This document shows positions 27,181 through 33,908 of a stretch of 33,908 bases of DNA, piece by piece. This DNA comes from Acidiferrobacteraceae bacterium. Its GTDB lineage: Bacteria > Pseudomonadota > Gammaproteobacteria > Acidiferrobacterales > JAJDNE01. How positions within the stretch are numbered: position 1 is the first letter of the stretch; each line of letters starts with the position of its first letter. Below the pieces are notes generated by a model. That model worked only from the letters and a program-made list of their open reading frames with translations. It was not told the DNA's origin and searched no databases. Position numbers and translations under genes: made by a program. The DNA lies in NCBI GenBank assembly GCA_037388825.1, contig JARRJV010000019.1:1-33908 (forward strand), written 5' to 3'.

Positions 27181-28698
27181 TCAACGCGATACAGGCACGT
27201 AGATTCCGTACCACCGCGGGTACTCCGGGGCGATGAGCTCCACTTCCCGATCCTTCTTCCACTCACCATCCTTCGACAGGGATATGCGATCGGGCAAGTC
27301 CCCGGGATGGCGGGCGTAGTTTATATAAACGCAGAACGGTCGCCCGTCATCGTATCGACCGTCCTGGTTCCAGATGGTGTGCTGATTCATACGCGCGCCG
27401 GTACGCACCACGACCGCCTGAACATCGTCGAGTTGCAGTGAAATCTCCGCGGCCAGGGTATGCCGGCGAAGCAGTATCCGGCAATCTCCTGCCTGTTTCT
27501 GTTTGGTGTAGACCTCGCGCACGGCGGCGCCGAGCTTGGGCCAGCCATAGGTAAACGTGATCTGCGTATTCCTTGGCAGGATATCTATGCCGGCGTTGAT
27601 TGCACCCAGCGGATAGCGCGTGAGGTTCACAATCACGAATGAAACCAGACAGGTCGTGATTATGACGGCGACAGACCTGGTCCGCGCGCGGCTCGAGGCG
27701 TTCGCAAGCCAGTTCGACAACGCGCCCCCCAACAGGATGGAGCCAGGAAGATAGGCCATCGCGGGCCAGTTCGCGCCGGGAACTGCGGCCAGCCCGGTCG
27801 CGGCGAAAAACAACAAGGGCACGGCGAATCCGGCGATCAACAGGGCACGAGCGAATCCGTCAGCAACCTGCCGCCGGGACTGCACGACGGCAAACACCAT
27901 GGCAATCCAGGTCCAGGGCAGGACCGCCGCCATCTGCGTCACCAAGTAGGCCGACAGGTTATAGCCCCACGAACGGGCGTGGCTGGTCACGCCGTGATGC
28001 AACTGGAAGCGGAATGAAATCCAGTCGTGCTGGTAATTCCACAGGACCACCGGGAGAAACAGCAACGCCGCCAGGATCCCGGCCAACCACGGCCAGGGAC
28101 GCCTGAGCTCCTTGCGGCCGGACGCGGAAAAGATCAGCGCCAGGAATACCGTAGGTGGCAGAAAGACTCCGTTGTATTTGCTCAGCAAGGCCGCACCACT
28201 CGCCAGACCGGCATACACCCAAAGGTCCCAACGGCCCAGCGTATGGGCCCGGTAGACCAGTTCCAGGGCAAGTGCCGTAAACAGCATCAGCGGGGCATCG
28301 GGTGTGACGATGTGAAATCCGATCTGCGTCAGGGGCAGGCTGGCGAATACGAGCACCGCGTACAGACCGGAGGCGACAGAGTCGGGGTAAATCGCGCGGG
28401 CCAATCGGTAAACCACCGTGGCCGACACGAACCACGCAAACACCGCGGGCAGGCGCAGTGACCATGCGTGGTCCCCCAGGATGGAGGTGAACAGGCGAAT
28501 GGTCCAGGCCACCCCCGGGGGGTGATCGAAATAGCTCCAGGCAAGACGCTGCGACCAGACCCAGTAGTAGGCCTCGTCCGTGTGTACTCCCACGAGCAGC
28601 CAGCCGACGAGGTTACCAAGCACAAAAAGCAGGATCAGGATCGCTGCCCAGGGAGCGGGACGAACAAAGGTCAGAATCTTTTCGCGAAGCTCAGTCAC
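27181..28698 (-). CDS. ArnT/PMT-like membrane glycosyltransferase (second copy)
   Basis: A 505-residue GT-C enzyme from the GTG at 28698; the frame is open to 28872, but the extra residues are not hydrophobic or conserved-looking. The first helix is WAAILILLFVLGNLVGWLLV, then VHTDEAYYWVWSQRLAWSYF and DHPPGVAW, the acidic catalytic loop. WNYQHDWISFRFQLHHGV and the soluble C-terminal domain (from about 400) match the organisation of the paralogue at 25096. Expected to move a sugar from a polyprenyl-phosphate carrier to an envelope acceptor. It precedes and probably shares an mRNA with the PAP2 phosphatase. Confidence 0.85.
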   Translation of the reverse strand: MTELREKILTFVRPAPWAAILILLFVLGNLVGWLLVGVHTDEAYYWVWSQRLAWSYFDHPPGVAWTIRLFTSILGDHAWSLRLPAVFAWFVSATVVYRLARAIYPDSVASGLYAVLVFASLPLTQIGFHIVTPDAPLMLFTALALELVYRAHTLGRWDLWVYAGLASGAALLSKYNGVFLPPTVFLALIFSASGRKELRRPWPWLAGILAALLFLPVVLWNYQHDWISFRFQLHHGVTSHARSWGYNLSAYLVTQMAAVLPWTWIAMVFAVVQSRRQVADGFARALLIAGFAVPLLFFAATGLAAVPGANWPAMAYLPGSILLGGALSNWLANASSRARTRSVAVIITTCLVSFVIVNLTRYPLGAINAGIDILPRNTQITFTYGWPKLGAAVREVYTKQKQAGDCRILLRRHTLAAEISLQLDDVQAVVVRTGARMNQHTIWNQDGRYDDGRPFCVYINYARHPGDLPDRISLSKDGEWKKDREVELIAPEYPRWYGIYVPVSR

Positions 28699-28716
28699 GT
28701 GGGGATCCAAAGCCGG

Positions 28717-28745
28717 TTGGGCCAGAAATTTGTTTCCCGTATAAT
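28717..28745 (+). promoter_or_regulatory. Sigma70 promoter for the YbhN-like/GT9 gene pair
   Basis: TTGGGC (28717-28722) and a consensus TATAAT (28740-28745) with a 17-bp spacer predict a plus-strand transcript from about 28752. Its leader would be roughly 190 nt and runs across the promoter of the opposite gene. Confidence 0.55.
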
Positions 28746-28852
28746 CGGCGAGCCCTGCGCCCTGCCCAATACGGTCTGTGGCCCGTTCGGAGGCACCCGA
28801 TGGAGTTCCGATGGAACGAACCGGGGACCCGCCCAACGCCACAGCGCGGGCT

Positions 28853-28861
28853 ACTATACCA
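28853..28861 (-). promoter_or_regulatory. Extended -10 promoter for the glycosyltransferase/PAP2 pair
   Basis: On the minus strand TGGTATAGT (28861-28853) is an extended -10 element (TGn plus TATAGT). No good -35 box lies upstream, which is usual for this type. The transcript would start near 28846 and reach the GTG at 28698 after about 150 nt, facing the promoter at 28717-28745. Confidence 0.4.
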
Positions 28862-28939
28862 GAGCCACGCACGAATACTTAGGAAGCTCCCAACGCCGGA
28901 TCCCTGTCGCCCGACCTCGACCCGCTCAGCGCGCCCAAC

Positions 28940-29866
28940 ATGACCTCGCACGTAATAAAGATTCTGGTATCTATCGGACTGCTTGCCCTGATCGCCTACC
29001 ATGTGGACCTGCGTGAGGTTTTTGGCATCATCTCCCACAGCAATCCGTGGCTGTTGCTTCCGGCATTGCTGCTCCAGATCGCCAGTTTTCTGCTGGCCGC
29101 GTTTCGCTGGCACATGATTATGCGCGCACTGGACTTTGATGCCGGGCTCCCGTTTTTTGTCCGCAGCTATCTCAAGGGCACCTTCTTCAACCAGGCGCTG
29201 CCGACCAGTATTGGCGGCGATGCCCTGCGGGTGCTCGAAGCCGGACGCCTGGGTCGAGGCAAGCGCGAGTCGTTCTACGGCGTGTTCATCGATCGCATCA
29301 TTGGTCTGGTCGGCCTGCTGGTGCTGAATCTTGCCGCCGTCAGTTACCACCCCTTGCTGTTGCAGGTCCGGCCGGAAATACACTATGTCATCGTCGGCAT
29401 CGCCGTGCTGGGGATCGTCGGTATGATCGTGCTGGCCTTTCTTGGCAAACTCCACTGGCTGTCGCGAAACCGGATCACCCGCCTGTTGTTCGACTTGTCG
29501 AACCGCGTCCGCACGGTCTACCACAACTTTGCGTCCGTCAGCGAACAGCTTGTCCTGTCGGTCCTCATCCATCTGCTGGCCATGCTGGCAATTTTTCTGG
29601 TCGGACTGAGCGTGGGACTGGACTACAGCCTGTTCGTGTACCTGGTCATCGTTCCGCCCGTTATCCTGCTGACGATTATTCCGATTTCCCTCGCCGGCTG
29701 GGGTGTGCGTGAAGGCGCAATGATCGGCCTGTTTACGCTGATCGGGGCACAAAGAGCGACGGTCCTATCCATGTCGGTACTCTATGGCCTGCTGCTGATC
29801 GTGGCATCCATGCCCGGCATGTATTATTTTCTTCTCGCACGGCACAAGAAGGAAGTTGCCCAATGA
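28940..29866 (+). CDS. YbhN/AglD-type flippase-like membrane protein
   Basis: A 308-residue protein of the lysylphosphatidylglycerol-synthase transmembrane (UPF0104/YbhN) family, without the catalytic aminoacyl-transfer domain of MprF. About eight membrane helices are visible. Family marks are an early FRWHMIMRAL, the loop YLKGTFFNQALPTSIGGDAL with RVLEAGRLG, FYGVFIDRIIGLVGLLVLN, and near the end ISLAGWGVREGAMIGLFTL. Such proteins are thought to help lipid or lipid-linked sugar flipping, or to assist glycosyltransferases. Its stop overlaps the GT9 start as ATGA, so the two act in one process. Confidence 0.88.
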   Translation: MTSHVIKILVSIGLLALIAYHVDLREVFGIISHSNPWLLLPALLLQIASFLLAAFRWHMIMRALDFDAGLPFFVRSYLKGTFFNQALPTSIGGDALRVLEAGRLGRGKRESFYGVFIDRIIGLVGLLVLNLAAVSYHPLLLQVRPEIHYVIVGIAVLGIVGMIVLAFLGKLHWLSRNRITRLLFDLSNRVRTVYHNFASVSEQLVLSVLIHLLAMLAIFLVGLSVGLDYSLFVYLVIVPPVILLTIIPISLAGWGVREGAMIGLFTLIGAQRATVLSMSVLYGLLLIVASMPGMYYFLLARHKKEVAQ

Positions 29867-31077
29867 ACGTCGACCGGATGCGCAAGATCGACTACTACGC
29901 CGGCGTGCCGCTCACCTTTTTCGCTACGCTCCTGGTCCGCGGTATCGGTCTGGTGATTCGGCGAGCCCGGGTCAAACCGAAGAATGTGCTGTTGATTGAG
30001 CTGTCTGAAATGGGCAGCGCGATTCTGGTCGATCCGGCAATGCAAAAACTCAAACGCGAGGCCGATGCAAACCTGTTCTTCTGCATTTTCGCCTCGAACA
30101 AGCCCAGCCTCGAACTGCTGGGGACTGTGCCTGATGAAAATATCTTCACCATCCGCGAGAAGAGCATCGCCACCCTCGCGTTGGACAGTCTTCGCTTCCT
30201 GTTCTGGACCCGGCGCCGCAAGATCGACACGGTCATGGACCTCGAACTGTTCTCGCGCTATACCGCCCTGCTCACCGGTCTCTCGGGCGCGCGCAACCGC
30301 GTCGGCTACTACGGGTTTCACAACGAGGGATTGTATCGCGGCGAAATGTTGACCCATCGCGTGGCCTACAACCCGCACCAGCATATCGCCCGCAACTTCA
30401 TCGCACTGGTCAATGCCTCCCTTGCGGAAAATCCGGAAACGCCATACTCCAAGACCCGTATCGACGACGACGAGATCGTCCTGCGCACGGTCGAGGTACC
30501 CGAGAACGAAAAGCAGCAGATGCGCGAAAAGATTCATGCAGAATTCCCGCAATTCGATGCCGCGCGGCAGCGGGTGGTACTGATCAACCCAAATGCCTCG
30601 GAGCTCCTGCCGCAAAGACGGTGGATGCCGGACCGCTATGTGGAACTTGCGCAACGTATCCTGGATCGCTTTCCCGACGTCTTGCTACTCCTGACCGGTG
30701 CGCCTTCGGAGCGGGATGAGGCTGACGATCTGCGCCGCCGCATCGATCGGGATCGATGCGTCAACTTCGCCGGCCGCCTGAAATTGAAGGAACTGCCGAC
30801 GCTCTACTCCGTGTCCCGGCTGATGGTCACGAACGATTCGGGGCCCGGCCACTTCTCATCCATCACCCCTTTGCGAACCTTCGTCCTCTTCGGCCCGGAA
30901 ACACCCGCCTTGTACGGGTCTCTCGGGAACTCGACACCGATCTACGCCGGCCTCGCCTGCTCGCCATGCGTGAGTGCCGCAAACCACCGCAAGACCGCCT
31001 GCACCGACAATGTCTGTCTGCAGGCCATCACCGTGGACCAGGTGTTCGCGGAAGTCGAGGCCGAGCTGGCCGGCTAG
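29863..31077 (+). CDS. Glycosyltransferase family 9 (heptosyltransferase-like)
   Basis: A 404-residue GT-B enzyme of family 9, the LPS heptosyltransferase family. The N-terminal domain has VLLIELSEMGSAILVDPAMQ, which keeps the EMGS-type loop of the heptosyltransferases. The C-terminal domain carries VVLINPNASELLPQRRWMPD, LLLTGAPSERDEAD, NFAGRLKLKELPTLYSVSRL and the sugar-nucleotide signature TNDSGPGHFSS. It lies inside the cytoplasm, using an NDP-sugar, possibly ADP-heptose. A cysteine-rich stretch near the end (CSPCVSAANHRKTACTDNVC) resembles that of other GT9 enzymes. It is coupled to the YbhN-like gene and ends 3 bp from xerD. Confidence 0.9.
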   Translation: MNVDRMRKIDYYAGVPLTFFATLLVRGIGLVIRRARVKPKNVLLIELSEMGSAILVDPAMQKLKREADANLFFCIFASNKPSLELLGTVPDENIFTIREKSIATLALDSLRFLFWTRRRKIDTVMDLELFSRYTALLTGLSGARNRVGYYGFHNEGLYRGEMLTHRVAYNPHQHIARNFIALVNASLAENPETPYSKTRIDDDEIVLRTVEVPENEKQQMREKIHAEFPQFDAARQRVVLINPNASELLPQRRWMPDRYVELAQRILDRFPDVLLLLTGAPSERDEADDLRRRIDRDRCVNFAGRLKLKELPTLYSVSRLMVTNDSGPGHFSSITPLRTFVLFGPETPALYGSLGNSTPIYAGLACSPCVSAANHRKTACTDNVCLQAITVDQVFAEVEAELAG

Positions 31078-31080
31078 CGA

Positions 31081-31977
31081 TCAGCCCCGCGGATGATGTT
31101 CCGCATGCAACTGACGCAATCGTTCACGCGCGACGTGGGTATAGATCTGGGTCGTGGAAAGATCGGCGTGTCCAAGCAACATCTGCACTGTGCGCAGGTC
31201 CGCGCCATGATTCACAAGGTGAGTGGCGAAGGCGTGACGCAGGGTATGCGGTGAAATGGAGGAGCGGATTCCCGCCGCTCGCGCGTAACGCTTAATGTTG
31301 TGCCAGAAGGCCTGACGCGTCATGGCCGTACCCCGGTTTCCCGGAAACAGGGCGTCAGTGCTGGCCCCCCGCAACAACTCCCCCCGGGCCGACTCCAGGT
31401 ATTCCTGCAGGCGGTCCACCGCCTCCTCGCCCAGGGGCACCAGCCTTTCCTTGTTCCCCTTGCCGGTCACCTTGACCACACCCTGGTCCAGCCGCAGCTG
31501 CCCGAGTCTCAGGCTGACGAGCTCGGATACGCGCAGGCCGGTCGCATACAGCAGTTCAAGCATGGCGCGGTCGCGCACGCCGGAAGCCTTTTCCGCATCC
31601 GGTGTCTCCAGCAGACGCTCCACCTCTTCCTCGCTCAGACTCTTGGGCAGCGGCCGCCCAAGCCGGGGAGACTCCAACTGTACGGTCGGATCCCGGGTGC
31701 ACTGGCCTTCTCTCACCCGATACCGGAAAAATCGCCGCAACGCCGATAGCTGACGGGCCGTGGTGCGTGGCTTTCGGCCATGCTGTACCGCGTGCGCAAG
31801 ATAGGCCAGCAGGTGCTCCCGTTCCGCGTCGACCAGGGAAATTCCCTGTCCCTCCAGCCAGTTGGCCACCCTGACCAGATCGCTTCGATAGGCATCCAGG
31901 GTATTGCGACTCAGGCCGTGCTCCGCCCACAGCGCATCGACGAACACATCGATCGCTTCTTCACTTTCCGGTTTCAT
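31081..31977 (-). CDS. xerD: Site-specific tyrosine recombinase XerD
   Basis: XerD, with XerC, resolves chromosome dimers at dif under control of FtsK. The 298 residues equal the E. coli length and the catalytic set is complete and at the same positions: R149 (TGLRVSEL), K173, H244 and R247 (HTLRHAFATHL), H270 (LLGHADLSTTQ) and Y279 (IYTHV). The N-terminal SAM-like domain (residues about 1-110) has LSRNTLDAYRSDL. The start overlaps the ogt stop by 17 bp. A phage integrase is less likely: length, residues and setting are those of the housekeeping enzyme. Confidence 0.95.
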   Translation of the reverse strand: MKPESEEAIDVFVDALWAEHGLSRNTLDAYRSDLVRVANWLEGQGISLVDAEREHLLAYLAHAVQHGRKPRTTARQLSALRRFFRYRVREGQCTRDPTVQLESPRLGRPLPKSLSEEEVERLLETPDAEKASGVRDRAMLELLYATGLRVSELVSLRLGQLRLDQGVVKVTGKGNKERLVPLGEEAVDRLQEYLESARGELLRGASTDALFPGNRGTAMTRQAFWHNIKRYARAAGIRSSISPHTLRHAFATHLVNHGADLRTVQMLLGHADLSTTQIYTHVARERLRQLHAEHHPRG

Positions 31978-32440
31978 GCATCAACAGCCATCGTTTCATG
32001 CGTAAGGCACGACCGCCTGTGCTTCCCATATAGCCGCCATCTCCGTTTTGCCCCACCACGCGGTGACAGGGGATGACTATCGGGACCGGATTGGCGCGGC
32101 AGGCTGCGCCGATACTGCGTGGAGATGTCGCCAGCTTCCGTGCCAACTGGCCGTAGCTCACTTCATGACCCGGGCGGAGTCGACGCAAGGCCGAACGCAC
32201 ACGACCCTGAAAGGGCGTGGCGGCAGCCTGGAGAGGCAGCCGAAAGCGGAAGGACGAATCACGAAAGTAGGCCCGCAGCTGCCGTTGGACCTCCCGGGCC
32301 AGGGCGTTGCCCGGTTCTCGCAATTCCATGGTATCGGGTACCAGGTCGATTGCCAAAACGGCATGCGCGTCGGTGCGGATCCCCAAACGCCCGAACGGCG
32401 CGTCCACTACTGCGTCGTAGCCTTGCTCTTGACCAGCCAT
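31961..32440 (-). CDS. ogt: Methylated-DNA--protein-cysteine methyltransferase (Ogt/Ada type)
   Basis: This suicide repair protein takes the alkyl group from O6-alkylguanine (and O4-alkylthymine) onto its own cysteine. The acceptor is C125 in VIPCHRVVG. The preceding RSIGAACRANPVPI is the helix-turn-helix DNA-binding end, TPFQGRVRSALRRLRPG and VSYGQLA lie before it, and the C-terminal MKRWLLMHE is typical. At 159 residues it is slightly shorter than E. coli Ogt (171). It overlaps both neighbours (34 bp with the upstream repeat gene, 17 bp with xerD), so all three are probably cotranscribed. Confidence 0.93.
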   Translation of the reverse strand: MAGQEQGYDAVVDAPFGRLGIRTDAHAVLAIDLVPDTMELREPGNALAREVQRQLRAYFRDSSFRFRLPLQAAATPFQGRVRSALRRLRPGHEVSYGQLARKLATSPRSIGAACRANPVPIVIPCHRVVGQNGDGGYMGSTGGRALRMKRWLLMHETGK

Positions 32441-33669
32441 AGTTGCTGAATCTTACGCTCAATCAGGGCCCGTTGCTCCGGCTCCTGGGTAACGCGCAGG
32501 AGGGCCGTGAACACATTCCCTGCATCCTCGGCAAGACCGGCATTGGCCAATGCCTCGGCCGCGTGAAAGCGCGCGCTCTGCCCCCACAAGTCCTTGTCGC
32601 CGGCCGGACCCATGGCGGCGGAGCGCAGGTACAGTTCCGCCGCATCCTGATACTGGTCGAGGGCCGATTTGGAATCCGCCATCCAGTACAGGAGTTCGCG
32701 CCGGGTTTTCGTGTCGTCAACCCGGTCGTAGAGCGCCTGCAACAAACGGAACGCTTCCTTGTTTTCTTTCACCGCCTGAAGGTCAAACAGGACCTGGGTC
32801 ACCCGATGCGCCAGCTTTGGGGGAAATTTCTCGCGCACCGAAATCAGCTTTTCCAGCAAGCCGGCCGCGGTCACGGGATCACCGGCGTACACCAGGGTAC
32901 GGGCCCGGCGCAGAACCCACTGGTCCGCGTCCTCCCCCTCGGGCGGCTGCGCGAAATCCTTCATCAGCCGGGCCGCCTTTTTGATGTCATGGACCTTGAG
33001 GGCCTCGTTCACCAGCCGAACCCGAACACCGGCAGGGATTCGATCCAAGGACGCGAATCGCTCCGATTCCGTATACAGGGCCGTCACCACCAGGGTGCCC
33101 CCGGCGTCGTAAAGGGAATCCGTCAGCTTGCGATGGGAAAGGGCCTGAACGTCATGACTCGCTGCATTCAGGGCAAGGAATGCATACAGTGCGCGTGCCG
33201 TGACCGGGTCTTTTTTCTCCACGGCCTTGGCCTTGCGCAGCCAGGGTGCGTCGTCACCCACCAGAAGACGGTCGCGATTGCCAACCTGTTCGGCCAGTTT
33301 GGTGTAGGCCTGCCAAAGGTCGTCGGCCTTCACCGGGAAGAAAGACGCAAGGCTTCCGTGAACCGGCGGGAGAATCAGTGCATGCTCCAGCGCAAGAGCC
33401 CGCAGATGGGGATCCCCGGACCGCCTGGCCGCGTCGGCAAGCAGGGTCCATGCGCTGCGCCGGACGCCGCGGTCCAGTCGTTTGCGTTGGGCAAGCTTCA
33501 CCAGCGCGCGGGTAATGGTGCGGGTCTTGTAGGCATGGGTCTGCAATGCAGCGTACAGGCGCAACAGTCGGGCCTCGTCCGTATCAACCCCGACCAGAAC
33601 ACGAAATGCCTCCGCGTCCCGCTGACTGCGCAACAACACCGTCGCCCTAAGGACCATCCAGGCATCGGG
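32407..33669 (-). CDS. Helical-repeat (TPR-like) protein, N-terminus lost at an inversion junction
   Basis: About 420 residues of helical pairs resembling degenerate TPR/Sel1 repeats, such as ALYAFLALNAASHDVQALSH, RTLVYAGDPVTAAGLLEKLI and AAELYLRSAAMGPAGDKDLW. It is probably a periplasmic or cytoplasmic scaffold, but the N-terminus is not seen. The genuine coding sense begins around 33669 (SPDAWMVLRATVLLRS). The frame stays open to an ATG at 33747, but those 25 residues are the antisense of a good plus-strand reading, so they are not real. The stop overlaps the ogt start. The specific function is unknown. Confidence 0.75.
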   Translation of the reverse strand, partial: PDAWMVLRATVLLRSQRDAEAFRVLVGVDTDEARLLRLYAALQTHAYKTRTITRALVKLAQRKRLDRGVRRSAWTLLADAARRSGDPHLRALALEHALILPPVHGSLASFFPVKADDLWQAYTKLAEQVGNRDRLLVGDDAPWLRKAKAVEKKDPVTARALYAFLALNAASHDVQALSHRKLTDSLYDAGGTLVVTALYTESERFASLDRIPAGVRVRLVNEALKVHDIKKAARLMKDFAQPPEGEDADQWVLRRARTLVYAGDPVTAAGLLEKLISVREKFPPKLAHRVTQVLFDLQAVKENKEAFRLLQALYDRVDDTKTRRELLYWMADSKSALDQYQDAAELYLRSAAMGPAGDKDLWGQSARFHAAEALANAGLAEDAGNVFTALLRVTQEPEQRALIERKIQQLWLVKSKATTQ

Positions 33670-33680
33670 CGACTGGAAGG
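33654..33680. repeat. Short inverted repeat at the strand-switch junction
   Basis: CCATCCAG (33654-33661) and CTGGAAGG (33673-33680) are inverted copies with one mismatch and an 11-nt spacer. The coding sense changes strand exactly here. Such short inverted repeats promote fold-back template switching and can also mark inversion ends. Confidence 0.6.
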
Positions 33681-33908
33681 CGCTGGTGCAACGGGCCGAT
33701 CGCCTGATCCCGGATCTGCCGCCGGAGTTCGTGAACTGGATTACCACCGAGGCCGCCCGGGCGGAGCTTTCCAGCGGCGACGGCGCCGGTGCCCGCCGCT
33801 TGCTGCGCCGCCGGTTGTGGCGCGCCGGGCCGTCGACGTCAGAAGACCGGGCGCGCTGGCGGCGCCTGGTGATTCGCAGCTACCTGGTCGACGACCGGGT
33901 CGATGACG
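33656..33908 (+). CDS. Inverted fragment of a helical-repeat gene, running off the window
   Basis: On the plus strand the frame with a codon starting at 33671 is open to the window edge and has clear protein character: DWKALVQRADRLIPDLPPEF, then VNWITTEAARAELSSGDGAG, ARRLLRRRLWRAGP and RARWRRLVIRSYLVDDRVDD. This is the same style of amphipathic helical repeat as the minus-strand gene that meets it head-on, and it could be the missing N-terminal portion of that same gene turned around. No start codon or ribosome binding site is seen. Its identity with the neighbour is inferred from style, not proven by similarity. Confidence 0.5.
   Translation, partial: MQASGDWKALVQRADRLIPDLPPEFVNWITTEAARAELSSGDGAGARRLLRRRLWRAGPSTSEDRARWRRLVIRSYLVDDRVDD

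Noticed and set aside
25284-27236. 650-codon plus-strand open frame over the glycosyltransferase and PAP2 genes
   Set aside because: It is an alternative frame of two genes with clear catalytic motifs; its own product is proline- and arginine-rich with no fold signs.
28691-29752. 353-codon minus-strand open frame across the YbhN-like gene
   Set aside because: Its Gln-, Asp- and His-rich product is a typical antisense translation of a membrane protein gene.
31081-31977. Integrase of a mobile element
   Set aside because: Length, all catalytic positions and the gene setting match XerD, and there is no attachment-site repeat or phage gene nearby.
32443-33906. 487-codon plus-strand open frame at the right edge
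   Set aside because: It is antisense to the helical-repeat gene over most of its length, and past 33660 the convincing protein reading is in another plus-strand frame.

Overview
The window reads as ordinary chromosome from a GC-rich gammaproteobacterium, probably environmental. The evidence is gene content and order: glyA-nrdR-ribD-ribE, ribB(X)-ribH-nusB-thiL-pgpA, queA-tgt-yajC-secD-secF and pcnB-folK-panB-panC-panD are typical proteobacterial (mostly gammaproteobacterial) arrangements. XerD, an LPS-type GT9 enzyme and outer-membrane-type proteins point to a Gram-negative cell. There is no rRNA, CRISPR array, prophage or insertion sequence.

Left part (1-8.6 kb): the 3' end of a plus-strand gene (possibly cysS) and a tiny HMA-fold protein that may be translated from a leaderless mRNA. 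They face a long minus-strand block: glyA, nrdR, ribD, ribE, an unknown outer-membrane barrel-like protein, then (from its own promoter) ribBX, ribH, nusB, thiL and pgpA. Together these make riboflavin, activate thiamine phosphate and supply phosphatidylglycerol. RibBX has lost the GTP cyclohydrolase zinc cysteines, so a separate ribA should lie elsewhere.

Middle (8.7-17.6 kb): an unknown gene split by an exact 37-bp tandem duplication; a two-gene unit coding for a coiled-coil multi-span membrane protein (interrupted by an apparent frameshift) and a von Willebrand factor A lipoprotein, ended by a strong palindromic terminator; then secF, secD, yajC (protein export) and tgt, queA (queuosine in tRNA). 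This vWA/membrane pair is the best candidate here for an undescribed system.

17.7-22.7 kb: tRNA-Leu(CAA), the coenzyme A/folate operon pcnB-folK-dNK-panB-panC-panD on the minus strand, and tRNA-Glu(CTC). 22.7-31.1 kb: a cell-envelope region of mixed orientation, with a membrane-anchored ankyrin protein, an orphan membrane protein, a carboxylesterase, two paralogous ArnT/PMT-like glycosyltransferases around a PAP2 phosphatase, a YbhN/AglD-type membrane protein and a GT9 glycosyltransferase. 31.1-33.9 kb: xerD, an O6-alkylguanine-DNA alkyltransferase and a helical-repeat protein. The last gene is cut at about 33.66 kb, where the coding sense flips strand across a short inverted repeat. This is either a real inversion or a fold-back assembly chimera at the window edge.

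Genes are very tightly packed: four convergent gene pairs meet with at most 14 bp between them or overlap. No intergenic gap reaches 300 bp.
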